This document shows, piece by piece, positions 43,286 to 51,866 of a stretch of 64,000 nucleotides of DNA (the first letter of the stretch is position 1; the number at the start of each line of letters is the position of its first letter). The notes beneath the pieces were generated by a model. The model saw only the letters and a program-made list of their open reading frames with translations. It ran no database searches and was not told the DNA's origin. Both the position numbers and the translations under genes were made by a program. Source of the DNA: Paracoccus litorisediminis (GTDB lineage Bacteria > Pseudomonadota > Alphaproteobacteria > Rhodobacterales > Rhodobacteraceae); NCBI RefSeq assembly GCF_009711205.1, contig NZ_WMIG01000013.1, forward strand, positions 1 through 64,000. Direction: 5' to 3'.

Positions 43286-43680
43286 TGAGCGTCCTTCTTC
43301 ATGCTCGCATGGATGCACATTGGAAGGCGGTCGGCGCCATCTCCTGCGGTGGCAACCATATCGCCATCGTCCATCGCCAGGGCGTCGAACCTCGCAACCT
43401 GATGCCGGATTTCCGCCTGCTTGTGATCCGCCCTGGCGAGGAGCGCTGGCACCTGACCGCGCCCATGACCAGAGCGCTTGCCAATGATCTCCTGAAGGAA
43501 GCGCGGCGATGCCTGGAGACCACGGGCGTCCTGCGTCCGTTCTACAAGCGCAGCCTCGTTCATGCCAGGGAGACGACGCCCGCGCGCTTCGAGGAGCACC
43601 GGCGTGTTCAACGCAAGCGGATCGAGGATGAAGAAACGCGGCGCGTCCTGGCCTCCAATCCGCTGTTCGGGATCTTCTAG
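43285..43680 (+). CDS. hypothetical protein ending in NPLFGIF
   Basis: 131 residues, basic, ending VLASNPLFGIF. ATG overlaps the hydrolase stop. Sixth member of the tail group. Confidence 0.65.
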   Translation: MSVLLHARMDAHWKAVGAISCGGNHIAIVHRQGVEPRNLMPDFRLLVIRPGEERWHLTAPMTRALANDLLKEARRCLETTGVLRPFYKRSLVHARETTPARFEEHRRVQRKRIEDEETRRVLASNPLFGIF

Positions 43681-43727
43681 TAAGCGATGACTATCCGCGC
43701 GACTGGTTCGCGGTCGCGCGGTAGAAT
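43679..43727 (+). promoter_or_regulatory. operator then CGCGAC-N18-TAGAAT promoter
   Basis: AGTAAGCGATGACT (43679-43692) lies upstream of CGCGAC (43698-43703) and TAGAAT (43722-43727); leader GAGAAAGGCACCAC. Confidence 0.6.
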
Positions 43728-43755
43728 GAAGGCACACAACAGAGAAAGGCACCAC

Positions 43756-44184
43756 ATGGCAGGAATTGCTTCACCTGTTCAGGAGATCAGCCGCATGTTC
43801 TTCCGCGGCGACCGCGCGAACCGCGCCATCCAGATCAAGCAGGTCGTCAAGCTGAAGGACGAGATGGGCTGGCTGATGGAAGACCATAAGGGTCAGATCC
43901 ACGGCGCCGGCTCCATCGAGAAGCGGCTGACCGCGAATTGCTACATTGTGAACGTCGCCGCCGAGGCGGGCAGCGCCTGGGGCAATATCCTCGAGGGCCT
44001 GGTCGCGCTCAAGAAGATCTCGAAGGAGCACCTCGAGGAGCATCGCAAGGTGATGGGCAAGCACCAGAAGGACCGCGAACGCCGCAATGACCTCAAATAT
44101 GCCGAGGATCTCTGCGCCAAGCACGGCTGGAAGCTCGATACCGGGGCGCCCGCGCCGGCGGTCGACGAGGAGGCTCTGGCATGA
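43756..44184 (+). CDS. hypothetical protein
   Basis: 142 residues, basic and helical; four-base overlap with the next gene. Unknown. Confidence 0.55.
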   Translation: MAGIASPVQEISRMFFRGDRANRAIQIKQVVKLKDEMGWLMEDHKGQIHGAGSIEKRLTANCYIVNVAAEAGSAWGNILEGLVALKKISKEHLEEHRKVMGKHQKDRERRNDLKYAEDLCAKHGWKLDTGAPAPAVDEEALA

Positions 44185-44603
44185 CCGACCGTCCCGACCT
44201 GATCGAAAACCTGTCGCCCGAGCAGCGCGAGACGGCTGCACGGATCGCGGAGCTGAACGATACCTTCCGGCTGTCCCTGATCGGCAAGGCCGAGAAGCCT
44301 CCGCATTGTGACGCGCGCATCATGGGCGACCTGAGCGGCGAGATGCTGAGCCTGGACCCGAATGAGCGGATGCAGCGCCAGATCGACCTGATGGGCCGCA
44401 TCGCCACGTTCGGCCCGTTCGTCGAGGGCAATGATCCGAACGGCGAGCGCGATTTCGGCTCCTTCGTGATGGAGGGCGCCGATGATCGGATCATGTGGAA
44501 GATCGACTATTACGATCTTGAGCAGGAGATGCACTCGCCCGATCCGACCGATCCCGCCGTCACCCACCGCGTCCTCACCATCTTCTACAGCCGGGATTAC
44601 TGA
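44181..44603 (+). CDS. DUF3768 family protein
   Basis: 140 residues. The blocks ARIAELNDTFR, FVEGNDPNGERDFGSF, WKIDYYD and DPAVTHRVLTIFYSRDY match DUF3768, found on alphaproteobacterial chromosomes and plasmids. Function unknown. Confidence 0.7.
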   Translation: MTDRPDLIENLSPEQRETAARIAELNDTFRLSLIGKAEKPPHCDARIMGDLSGEMLSLDPNERMQRQIDLMGRIATFGPFVEGNDPNGERDFGSFVMEGADDRIMWKIDYYDLEQEMHSPDPTDPAVTHRVLTIFYSRDY

Positions 44604-44604
44604 C

Positions 44605-45072
44605 ATGCCCAATGACCAACCCATCGCCTATACCGCCGAGGGCCGCCCGCTCTTCGACAACACCCCCACCGTGGTCTGTGTGATCGTCGAGGACGCGAAG
44701 GGCCGGGTGCTGGCCGTGCGCCGCGCCAATGAGCCGGGCAGGGGCCTGCTCGGGCTGCCCGGCGGCTATCACATGCGCGGCGAGAGCTGGCAGGAGGCCG
44801 GCGCCCGCGAGGTGAAGGAGGAGACGGGCGTCGAGCTGCTCGCGGACGAGATTTGCCTGACCAACCTCGTGACGGACGAATACGGCAACAATCTCGTCAT
44901 TGCCCGGTATCGCGGTCTGGTGCGGGGCGAGGATGCGCGGCCCGTCGACGGCGAGGCATCCGAAATCGTCTGGATCAGCTACGCGAACCTGCGTCCCGAA
45001 GAATGGGCCTTTCCGCGCCATCTGCGCGCGGTGATGGATTATCTGACGATCCACGCGATCCACCCGCGCTGA
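44605..45072 (+). CDS. Nudix hydrolase
   Basis: 155 residues with a complete Nudix box (GGYHMRGESWQEAGA, then REVKEETGV). Probably cleans up or recycles nucleotides; target unknown. Confidence 0.9.
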   Translation: MPNDQPIAYTAEGRPLFDNTPTVVCVIVEDAKGRVLAVRRANEPGRGLLGLPGGYHMRGESWQEAGAREVKEETGVELLADEICLTNLVTDEYGNNLVIARYRGLVRGEDARPVDGEASEIVWISYANLRPEEWAFPRHLRAVMDYLTIHAIHPR

Positions 45073-45096
45073 CCGGCCCTACCCCTCGACCTCCAA

Positions 45097-45121
45097 GGCC
45101 AGCCCCACGGCTGGCCTTTTT
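45097..45121 (+). terminator. strong intrinsic terminator
   Basis: GGCCAGCC-CCAC-GGCTGGCC followed by TTTTT. Confidence 0.9.
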
Positions 45122-45131
45122 CGTTTCCTCT

Positions 45132-45180
45132 ACTAAGTGGTGACTATCCACGCGACCGGCTCGCTGCCGCAGGCTATAAC
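45132..45180 (+). promoter_or_regulatory. degenerate operator and CGCGAC-N18-TATAAC promoter
   Basis: ACTAAGTGGTGACT (45132-45145), CGCGAC (45151-45156), TATAAC (45175-45180), leader AGAGAGGCACCAC. Confidence 0.6.
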
Positions 45181-45220
45181 TGACCTATCGAAAGCGAACA
45201 GACTGCAAGAGAGGCACCAC

Positions 45221-45631
45221 ATGAACACCACGCAGATCAGATCCTTCGGCCGCGTCGAGCACGGCATCGTCTCCGCCAAGGTTCTCGCCGCGCTCAAGAC
45301 CCTCGAGTCCGAGCTGGGCGTCAAGTTCGACACCGCGGGCGGCATGGTCGGCCAGGGCGGCGGGCACATCAAGCTGACGGTCGATGTGCAGGATAATGGC
45401 ACCGGCCTGAGTGGGGCCGAGAGCGAGTTCCGCGCCTATTGCATCACCTACGGGCTGAAGCCGGAATGGTTCGGCCAGACCTTCTGGTCGCAGGGTGTCC
45501 AATATCGCGTCACGGGTCTCAAGATCAGCCGACCGAAGTTCCCGATCGAGGCAGTGCGCGTCAAGGATGGCGCCGCGTTCAAGTTCGGCGCCTCCACCGT
45601 TCGCCGTGCCATCGAAGGAGGTGCTGTCTGA
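45221..45631 (+). CDS. hypothetical protein
   Basis: 136 residues, beta-rich, conserved-looking core (AYCITYGLKPEWFGQTFWSQ). Stop overlaps the next ATG. Unknown. Confidence 0.55.
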   Translation: MNTTQIRSFGRVEHGIVSAKVLAALKTLESELGVKFDTAGGMVGQGGGHIKLTVDVQDNGTGLSGAESEFRAYCITYGLKPEWFGQTFWSQGVQYRVTGLKISRPKFPIEAVRVKDGAAFKFGASTVRRAIEGGAV

Positions 45632-45975
45632 TGCAGGTGATGGAGCACATCTCGGCCACGGAGCGGCGGATCATCCGCCGCGTCCTGACCAACATCTCGG
45701 ACCTGCTGACAAAGCATCCGGGCCTGACCGTGAATGTTCACGATGAGGCGGAGATGGTCTATTCCGGCCCCTTCGACCGCAAGAAGATCGAGGAGGAGAT
45801 CGGCCATACCGGAATGACCACGATCACCGTGAAAGTTCCCGCGACGCAACATCCCGTCGTCCGCGCCACCGTGCTTTTCATCCACGGCAACGAAGAGGAC
45901 GTGCTGTCCGACAGCGGCTGCTCGGAGGGTGGCGAATGGCTGGAGCAGGCGATGTGCGTGGGAGAGCCTGAATGA
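45631..45975 (+). CDS. hypothetical protein
   Basis: 114 residues; helical start, beta-rich middle, acidic tail. Overlaps both neighbours. Unknown. Confidence 0.5.
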   Translation: MQVMEHISATERRIIRRVLTNISDLLTKHPGLTVNVHDEAEMVYSGPFDRKKIEEEIGHTGMTTITVKVPATQHPVVRATVLFIHGNEEDVLSDSGCSEGGEWLEQAMCVGEPE

Positions 45976-46874
45976 GCAGGAAACGATCGAAACCGGACCT
46001 CGTGGCGGCAGCCGCCACGGGCGACATGGGCGCCGCGATCAGTGGGGAGGCTGGAGCGGCGTTCAAGCCGACCCATCTCACTCTCAGCGGTGATCCGGTC
46101 GAGGTGTTCGACGGCGACCCCGACAAGAAGGGCGACTGCGTTATGATGCGCCTCGAGGATGGCCGCGAGTTCCAATACCTGCGCGACGATCTGCGCCGGA
46201 TCGGTGACGAGAAACCCGAGTGGAAGCAGACGCACATCTTCCACAACGTCGATCATCTTTCCTCTCCTTGGGCGCGGGAACTCGACGGCAAACCCGTTAT
46301 GCTTCTCCAGAAAGAGCACCCTGACAGGTGGCGCGTCCAGTATCTGCTAGGGCGTTCGCGCATGGGTATTCTGGTCTGCCCCAAGTGTCTGACGCCCATC
46401 GAACCCGAGAAGCCCGAATGGAAACCGACGCATACTTATGCCGGCCCGCATACCGGCCCCAACCCGATCGTCGAGATTGAGATGCTGGGGCGTGCCCACG
46501 ATCCTCATTATGCGCACGTTCGCTGGAAAGACGGCACCGAGGGTAAGCTGAACATCGACCTGCTACACCCCATTGTGGCCGCGAATCCCGCGGCGCAGCC
46601 GACTAAAGCCGAGCCGAAGATCCGGCTTACGCTGGCTAGTAGCTTCGTCAGCCTCACGTCGCATCAGGAGACCTTGGAGCATGAGCTAGGCATCAGCCCG
46701 AAGATGTATCCTCCTGGCTGCGAACTCACGCTGATTCTGACCCCGGCAGCTTTCGGCCTTCTGGTCGCGGATAATCCGATCTTCCAGGCCTCTCCCAACC
46801 GGGTTCGGGTCTTGCACGCCGAATCCGCGACCAGCACATTCTTCGACCTGACCCGCAAAGGAGACGCGGCATGA
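45972..46874 (+). CDS. hypothetical protein with internal repeats
   Basis: 300 residues. Three copies of a KP(EW)KxTH unit (near residues 32, 80 and 150) point to repeated small domains, and a CPKC pair lies near 136. The N-terminus carries VAAAATGDMGAAISG, related to the tails of genes at 1751 and 23339. Confidence 0.6.
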   Translation: MSRKRSKPDLVAAAATGDMGAAISGEAGAAFKPTHLTLSGDPVEVFDGDPDKKGDCVMMRLEDGREFQYLRDDLRRIGDEKPEWKQTHIFHNVDHLSSPWARELDGKPVMLLQKEHPDRWRVQYLLGRSRMGILVCPKCLTPIEPEKPEWKPTHTYAGPHTGPNPIVEIEMLGRAHDPHYAHVRWKDGTEGKLNIDLLHPIVAANPAAQPTKAEPKIRLTLASSFVSLTSHQETLEHELGISPKMYPPGCELTLILTPAAFGLLVADNPIFQASPNRVRVLHAESATSTFFDLTRKGDAA

Positions 46875-47452
46875 CCCTTTTCATCAAAGGCACTGACACC
46901 CGCATCGTCGGCACCCTGAGCGCCTATGAGGGCGTCGCCACGGCCTCCGGCCTGACCGAGCGCGGCACCATCCGCTGGACCGGCGAGTTCACGCTGCGCG
47001 ACGGCGACGAAACGATCTTACGCAATGGCTCGCCCGTCTGGATCGACGACGAGGGCGCGGAGCATTTCGGCGTCTCGGTCGAGGACCGGCGCGAGGACGG
47101 CGCGGTGATCGCCCACCGCTCCCTCGAAGCCGATCTCGTGCGCCCCATCACCAAGGCGCTGCTGCACCATTGGAAGCTCCATGTGCAGCACAATCAGACC
47201 GAGCTGGGTGCAAAGCAGTGGGGCGAGGAGCTGCCCGCCAAGACGTGGCTCAGCTATCACGGCCTGATCCTGGCGGAGCGCGACCCCTATGTGAACGTGA
47301 AGTTCGAAGGCAGCCACCAGATCACCCAGCCCTATGACCCGCTCGAGGACAATATGGAGGACGCCAGCCGGTCGGGCGTTTGGGCGATCGTGGGCGACGA
47401 CGTGGATGAGCTGTTGCGCGAAGCCTACGCCTGGGCCGCGGCGTCCTTCTGA
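46871..47452 (+). CDS. hypothetical protein
   Basis: 193 residues, mixed alpha/beta, coupled to the previous gene. Unknown. Confidence 0.55.
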   Translation: MTLFIKGTDTRIVGTLSAYEGVATASGLTERGTIRWTGEFTLRDGDETILRNGSPVWIDDEGAEHFGVSVEDRREDGAVIAHRSLEADLVRPITKALLHHWKLHVQHNQTELGAKQWGEELPAKTWLSYHGLILAERDPYVNVKFEGSHQITQPYDPLEDNMEDASRSGVWAIVGDDVDELLREAYAWAAASF

Positions 47453-47457
47453 CGCTT

Positions 47458-47493
47458 GATCGCCCTCTCCAAATCTGGAACGAGAGGGCGATC
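47458..47493 (+). terminator. 12-bp perfect inverted repeat
   Basis: GATCGCCCTCTC (47458-47469) pairs with GAGAGGGCGATC (47482-47493), 12-base loop, no T-run. May end the previous operon or be a regulatory hairpin for the lipoprotein. Confidence 0.5.
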
Positions 47494-47509
47494 AACTCTG
47501 AGGGGCATT

Positions 47510-47881
47510 ATGAAGCGAATGATTGGGATCATGGCTCTGACCGCGCTGGTCGGGGCCTGCGCGGGCAGCGGCATCACCGGCGCCGGGACCGGCGAGGATG
47601 GCGCGCCAATGACGGCACGGATGACCGTCTTCAAACAGGGCGGGGTCAACACGATCACCATGACCTCCGCCAAGGGCGTCACCTGCACCGGAGACATCGA
47701 CCTCGGGGCTTATCTGAAGTCCAAGCAGCCGAGCCGCGAGATTCCCATCACCTGCAACAATGGCGACAAGGGTGTCGGGATCTACACGAACTCGAACTAC
47801 CAGCTCCAGTCCTTCACGCCCGGAAAGACCCAGCTCGCCTACCGCCTGGAGAGCGGAGCCAAAGGCACGATCTCGTTCTGA
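47510..47881 (+). CDS. lipoprotein
   Basis: 123 residues. Signal peptide with lipobox VGAC, then a small beta-rich mature domain with two further cysteines. GAGGGGC ahead of the ATG. Confidence 0.65.
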   Translation: MKRMIGIMALTALVGACAGSGITGAGTGEDGAPMTARMTVFKQGGVNTITMTSAKGVTCTGDIDLGAYLKSKQPSREIPITCNNGDKGVGIYTNSNYQLQSFTPGKTQLAYRLESGAKGTISF

Positions 47882-47905
47882 CCGGAGACATTGCTGAGAC
47901 CTCAC

Positions 47906-47930
47906 AGGAGCGCCGTAGAGGCGCTCCTTC
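47906..47930 (+). terminator. intrinsic terminator
   Basis: AGGAGCGCC-GTAGA-GGCGCTCCT followed by TCGCATTT. Confidence 0.65.
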
Positions 47931-48009
47931 GCATTTCAGGTGTCAGCCTAGCGCGATACCCCACGACGAGTCCCTGCGGCCTTTCCCAGCGCCTTTCTGA
48001 GCCTATCCG

Positions 48010-48039
48010 TGCGACTGCCTGACCTCGGCGCGGTATAAA
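48010..48039 (+). promoter_or_regulatory. TGCGAC-N18-TATAAA promoter
   Basis: TGCGAC (48010-48015), TATAAA (48034-48039), leader AAAAAGGCACCACGCC. No clear operator. Confidence 0.65.
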
Positions 48040-48070
48040 CAGATACCGCAACCGAAAAAGGCACCACGCC

Positions 48071-48268
48071 ATGAGCAGCTTTCTGACTTGGATTCTCATA
48101 ATGACCATCGACACCGGATACGCCGGGGTGCCGATCACTGCGGAGTTCAACACGGTCGAGGCTTGTCAAGAAGCCGCCAAGGTGTCGAAACAGGAATGGC
48201 GTCATTTACGAGAGAGGCACGGCAGCCGAGCCCAAGCCGTTTGTGCCTACAAGGGTGATGAAGAATGA
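48071..48268 (+). CDS. small exported two-cysteine protein
   Basis: 65 residues: hydrophobic start (FLTWILIMTIDTGYAG), then FNTVEACQEAAK and AVCAYK. Same plan as the gene at 36007. Confidence 0.5.
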   Translation: MSSFLTWILIMTIDTGYAGVPITAEFNTVEACQEAAKVSKQEWRHLRERHGSRAQAVCAYKGDEE

Positions 48269-48468
48269 CCCGCACTCCGCTCACCACCACCGCGCTGCGC
48301 CGGGAATACGTCGCCTGGGGGCCGAGCAACCGGAACTCGAACGATCTGCGCTTCGGTCAGTATCTGGAGGTAAACTACACCCACGTCCCGACCGGGTTCC
48401 TCTTCGCCGAGGACAAGGATGCGGTGTTCGCCGGGCTGCTGGAGCGGCTGCAGGAATACCAGAGGTAG
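48265..48468 (+). CDS. hypothetical protein
   Basis: 67 residues, overlaps the previous stop. Unknown. Confidence 0.45.
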   Translation: MTRTPLTTTALRREYVAWGPSNRNSNDLRFGQYLEVNYTHVPTGFLFAEDKDAVFAGLLERLQEYQR

Positions 48469-48671
48469 CCCTCGCGCGCGCGAGGCTCGTTCCGATAACC
48501 CTCATTATGTCATGTGAGAGACCCAACAATCGCTGGGGTTTTTCTCTGCGAGAGTTCTGGCGAGCCCCGAAATCGACCGAAAATGGCCCAAAAACGGGCC
48601 TTTTCAAAACACCGATGTGCTCCTCGTAGCGCGTCTATATTGCGGATATATGCCATTGGAGGCAGCAAAAC
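48469..48671 (+). other. intergenic region with hairpins
   Basis: Holds the self-palindrome CCTCGCGCGCGCGAGG (about 48470-48485), a GGCCC-AAAAAC-GGGCC-TTTT terminator-like hairpin (48585-48604) and, further on, CTATATT and GATATAT as possible -10 elements for the gene at 48672. Confidence 0.5.
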
Positions 48672-49004
48672 ATGACCCTTGATCTACCCGTCCTGGACAG
48701 CTCGAACGACGACGGCTGGACCATCTACAACCTCCCGGAGCTGGCGGTGACGCGCCCGCCCTTCCGCGACCTTATTTACGTCGCCGCCGAGCTGGAGATC
48801 TGGGGTAGCGAGCCGAAGAAGCCGGAGGTGCTCCTCAAGCTCGACAGCCGCCGGGTCGACCTCACCCGCTGCATAACCAAGAGCACGGAGCGCGCGATCG
48901 ACGCCCATCTCTCGAAGCTCGGTTTCCGCGTCCTGTCGGTCTCGCCGCGCGAGGATGGCGCCCAGAGCCGCGACTGCATCATTTTCAACGTGGAGATCGA
49001 ATGA
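48672..49004 (+). CDS. hypothetical protein
   Basis: 110 residues. First of six tightly overlapping small genes. Unknown. Confidence 0.5.
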   Translation: MTLDLPVLDSSNDDGWTIYNLPELAVTRPPFRDLIYVAAELEIWGSEPKKPEVLLKLDSRRVDLTRCITKSTERAIDAHLSKLGFRVLSVSPREDGAQSRDCIIFNVEIE

Positions 49005-49249
49005 TGACCCAGAGCCCGAAATACGAGATCCTGATCGGCTCGCTCGAAGCCGACGCCGACTTCCTGACCTGCGCGACGCTGCTTCCCGGCGACTATTCGA
49101 CGCTCCGCTACATGCGCGTCTCCACCGATCTGGTGGAGACCGTGACGGCCCCAGGCACGACGATCGGAGCCTTCATGTCCTCGGTTCGCGAACGCATCGA
49201 GGCGGGCGAGGAAGTTCGCGGCGCGGAGCTGGTGAGGATCGGCGCATGA
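49001..49249 (+). CDS. hypothetical protein
   Basis: 82 residues, overlapping both neighbours. Unknown. Confidence 0.5.
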   Translation: MMTQSPKYEILIGSLEADADFLTCATLLPGDYSTLRYMRVSTDLVETVTAPGTTIGAFMSSVRERIEAGEEVRGAELVRIGA

Positions 49250-49416
49250 CCAAGACCTACCCCTGCCACGGCTGCGGCAAGCAGTTCCCGGTCCATCTGC
49301 TGGACGCGAAACCCGGCCCCGGCCCAGTCACCCCTGAAAACGAAAACGACGACTTCAACTGGCTCGGATGCAAGACCTGCTATGGGCCAGGATGGGTCGA
49401 AGGAGTCCGAGAATGA
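49246..49416 (+). CDS. small zinc-ribbon protein
   Basis: 56 residues with CHGC and CKTC pairs 35 residues apart, a minimal zinc ribbon. Confidence 0.5.
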   Translation: MTKTYPCHGCGKQFPVHLLDAKPGPGPVTPENENDDFNWLGCKTCYGPGWVEGVRE

Positions 49417-49817
49417 CCCTGACCCACCTACTGATCGAGACGGATCTCGAGAAGGCCAAAGACGGCCGCTGGGTGCTGCTGATCGAGCCGGATCTCGGCG
49501 CAAAATACGAGGATGGCGCGCAGTGGGATCAGGACCATGTGCCTCCGGCGGTCATGGCGAAATGGATCGACGACGATGGCATGAAGTTCTGGGCGCATCT
49601 GCAATGCGCGCACCAGGGCGAGGGCTTCTCGATCCACAGCGCCAAGGGTTTTGTCGAGCTGTCGGATCTGGGGCTCGACGAGGAAGAACCTGATGAGCCC
49701 TATATTGAGGTCGCCTCCGACGGCACGGCGGAGCTGGTTCACCCCGACGGTCAGCGCGAGCCCGCGCCGGATGGCTGGGAGAGCATGACCAACCTCAAGG
49801 CGGAGCGGCTGGCATGA
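49413..49817 (+). CDS. hypothetical acidic protein
   Basis: 134 residues, strongly acidic, coupled at both ends. Unknown. Confidence 0.5.
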   Translation: MTLTHLLIETDLEKAKDGRWVLLIEPDLGAKYEDGAQWDQDHVPPAVMAKWIDDDGMKFWAHLQCAHQGEGFSIHSAKGFVELSDLGLDEEEPDEPYIEVASDGTAELVHPDGQREPAPDGWESMTNLKAERLA

Positions 49818-50011
49818 GCAATACGGATTTCTTCACCGTGACGCCCTCAAACGAGCCCACCCAGGAGGAATTAGAACAGATACTGGCTGAAAACAGAAAG
49901 CGGGAGGTCGAAAGCGGATGCCCCTGGGTCGGTATCAAGGACGGCGACCCTCGCATCCACTACTACACGGACGCCGAGGCGCTCCAGCACATCAAGAAGA
50001 ACTCTGGATAG
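49814..50011 (+). CDS. hypothetical protein
   Basis: 65 residues. Unknown. Confidence 0.45.
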   Translation: MSNTDFFTVTPSNEPTQEELEQILAENRKREVESGCPWVGIKDGDPRIHYYTDAEALQHIKKNSG

Positions 50012-50018
50012 GTGAGCA

Positions 50019-50198
50019 ATGATCTCCGAAGATGATGTCATCCGCGCCTACCGGAACGCTCTGCGTTGCAGGGCGCGCCGCATTCGGATCGAAGACGCGA
50101 GGGGCGAGGAGACAGCCGCTCAGGCTGACGAGCGGCTGGAGGCGGTTTGCTACCACGACACCCTCGAAATCCAATACCTCGCTCAAGGAGCCGTCTGA
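50019..50198 (+). CDS. hypothetical arginine-rich protein
   Basis: 59 residues (MISEDDVIRAYRNALRC...), helical, Arg-rich in the middle. GGTGAG lies upstream. Unknown. Confidence 0.45.
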   Translation: MISEDDVIRAYRNALRCRARRIRIEDARGEETAAQADERLEAVCYHDTLEIQYLAQGAV

Positions 50199-50223
50199 TG
50201 ATCGACCGCCTCGGCTGAACCCG

Positions 50224-50263
50224 CCCGACTCATATGCCTATCTAGGCTAAAACCTAGATAGGC
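50224..50263 (+). promoter_or_regulatory. promoter within a perfect second-class operator
   Basis: CCCGAC (50224-50229), TAAAAC (50248-50253). The -10 lies between GCCTATCTAGGC (50236-50247) and CCTAGATAGGC (50253-50263), a perfect inverted repeat. Confidence 0.75.
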
Positions 50264-50305
50264 AACGGCGCAAGGCAAGCAAGCGCCCCTATGAGAGGTG
50301 AAGAA

Positions 50306-50848
50306 ATGAACTTCGAGCCCATGATGAAAATGATGAGCCTGTCGTCCATCGGGTTGATGATCTGGATCGCGGCCCAGACCTTTACGCCACCCAAGGAGGT
50401 GGTCGTTTACGTCGAAGTCCCGGCCCCGGTCGTCGTCACTCAGGTCATCCACGCGCCCATTAGCACCGCGCGCCCGGCGCCGCGTCCCGACAGTCTCTGC
50501 CTCGCCCTGAACATCTACCACGAGGCCCGCGGCGAGCCCTTGAAGGGCCAGGTCGCCGTCGGACAGGTGACGCTCAACCGGGCCGCCGTCGCATACAAGG
50601 GCGCAAGCAGCGTCTGCGACACGGTGTTCGCGCGGAAGCAGTTCTCATGGACGCATGAAGATCCACGGCAGCCGAGCGGCGCGGAGCTGCGCCCCAGCCT
50701 CGATCTCGCGCGGAAGATCCTCGCTGGCCGCTACATCGACCGGACTCACGGCGCGCTCCATTACTACAACCCGCACAAGGTCGATGCGTGGTGGGCCGAC
50801 TCCTATGCTGAGGTCGCCGTGCTTGGGAACCATCGCTTCATGCGCTGA
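50306..50848 (+). CDS. SleB-type cell wall hydrolase, membrane-anchored
   Basis: 180 residues. N-terminal membrane segment (SSIGLMIWIAAQTF), a Pro/Val-rich periplasmic linker, then the Hydrolase_2 core: CLALNIYHEARGEPLKGQ, VAVGQVTLNR and DRTHGALHYYNPHKV. Start at ATG 50306 after GAGGTGAAGAA; an upstream ATG at 50291 is possible. Confidence 0.8.
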   Translation: MNFEPMMKMMSLSSIGLMIWIAAQTFTPPKEVVVYVEVPAPVVVTQVIHAPISTARPAPRPDSLCLALNIYHEARGEPLKGQVAVGQVTLNRAAVAYKGASSVCDTVFARKQFSWTHEDPRQPSGAELRPSLDLARKILAGRYIDRTHGALHYYNPHKVDAWWADSYAEVAVLGNHRFMR

Positions 50849-50852
50849 TCCG

Positions 50853-50892
50853 CGCGACCTATTTGCCTACCTAGGCTATAACCTATCTAGGC
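50853..50892 (+). promoter_or_regulatory. promoter within second-class operator
   Basis: CGCGAC (50853-50858), TATAAC (50877-50882), GCCTACCTAGGC (50865-50876) and CCTATCTAGGC (50882-50892). Confidence 0.7.
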
Positions 50893-50915
50893 ACCAACCT
50901 AATCACGGAGAGAAT

Positions 50916-51161
50916 ATGAACATGCTGCAACTTGTCGGGGCCATCATGGTCGCATGGGTGATCTTTTCCATGATCGCCTCGATCTATAACGCCTCGGGCG
51001 TCGGCCGCGACGATAGCGATCCCGCCACAGGAACGCGCTCCGGTATGCGCGTCCACACCGACCATCTGACCGGAATCCAGTATCTGAGCGGGCCGAAAGG
51101 CGGGCTTATGATGCGCGTCGATACCGAGGGCCGGCCGATCCTTGCTAAGGAGGTCGGGTGA
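50916..51161 (+). CDS. small membrane-anchored protein
   Basis: 81 residues: one N-terminal membrane segment (LVGAIMVAWVIFSMIASIY) and a polar tail. Unknown. Confidence 0.55.
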   Translation: MNMLQLVGAIMVAWVIFSMIASIYNASGVGRDDSDPATGTRSGMRVHTDHLTGIQYLSGPKGGLMMRVDTEGRPILAKEVG

Positions 51162-51803
51162 ATGGGCATACGGATGAAGGTGGCCGTCGGATACGGCCTC
51201 GACCTGACCGGGTTGAACACCGAGTTCATCTCCGACTTCGCGAACATGGAGTGTGCGGATCTGTTCAGCGCCTTCGTCGCGGGCGCTCTAGCAAGCGCCG
51301 AGGAGCGCGACGACCTTCAAGACAAGATGTCCATCGGTTTCGCGATGGGCACGCCTCACCATCAGCCGGAAGAGCCGCCTCCGAGCGCGTTCTATCAGGT
51401 GACGGAATACGATCGGGAGTTCGCCTTCGCAGACAAGCTCCTGCTCTACCCGCTCGGATACAAGAAAAGCTGGTCGCGCTACGGGAACCACCTGGATGCC
51501 TTCATCCATGAGGCATACCAGAAGCCGGGCGAGTTCGATCTGGTATCCGAGTGGCGCGAGAAACCGGGCACGCTCTACCCATTCTCCGGCAGCCTGATGC
51601 GCGCCAACCCTGAGAAGCCGCTCGGCATCGAAACCTACTGGGTGCCCTGCTACATGGACCGCCCGGAGCACCGTGACGCGGCCCCTGCCCCGCCGATGCA
51701 CCTCTGGCACATGATCCGCCACCTGGAGCTGACCAGGACGGATGCCGAGACCACGGCGGCCTTCCTGTCGCTGCGTCCCACCTTCATGCGGTGGTGGAGT
51801 TGA
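51162..51803 (+). CDS. hypothetical protein
   Basis: 213 residues, mixed composition, no recognised family; AGGAGGTCGG precedes the ATG. Confidence 0.55.
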   Translation: MGIRMKVAVGYGLDLTGLNTEFISDFANMECADLFSAFVAGALASAEERDDLQDKMSIGFAMGTPHHQPEEPPPSAFYQVTEYDREFAFADKLLLYPLGYKKSWSRYGNHLDAFIHEAYQKPGEFDLVSEWREKPGTLYPFSGSLMRANPEKPLGIETYWVPCYMDRPEHRDAAPAPPMHLWHMIRHLELTRTDAETTAAFLSLRPTFMRWWS

Positions 51804-51866
51804 TGGTAGCTCCGCGACGGTGCAGAGATTACCCGCAACAGATGCAAAGCAGCGGAGAGGGTCGAA

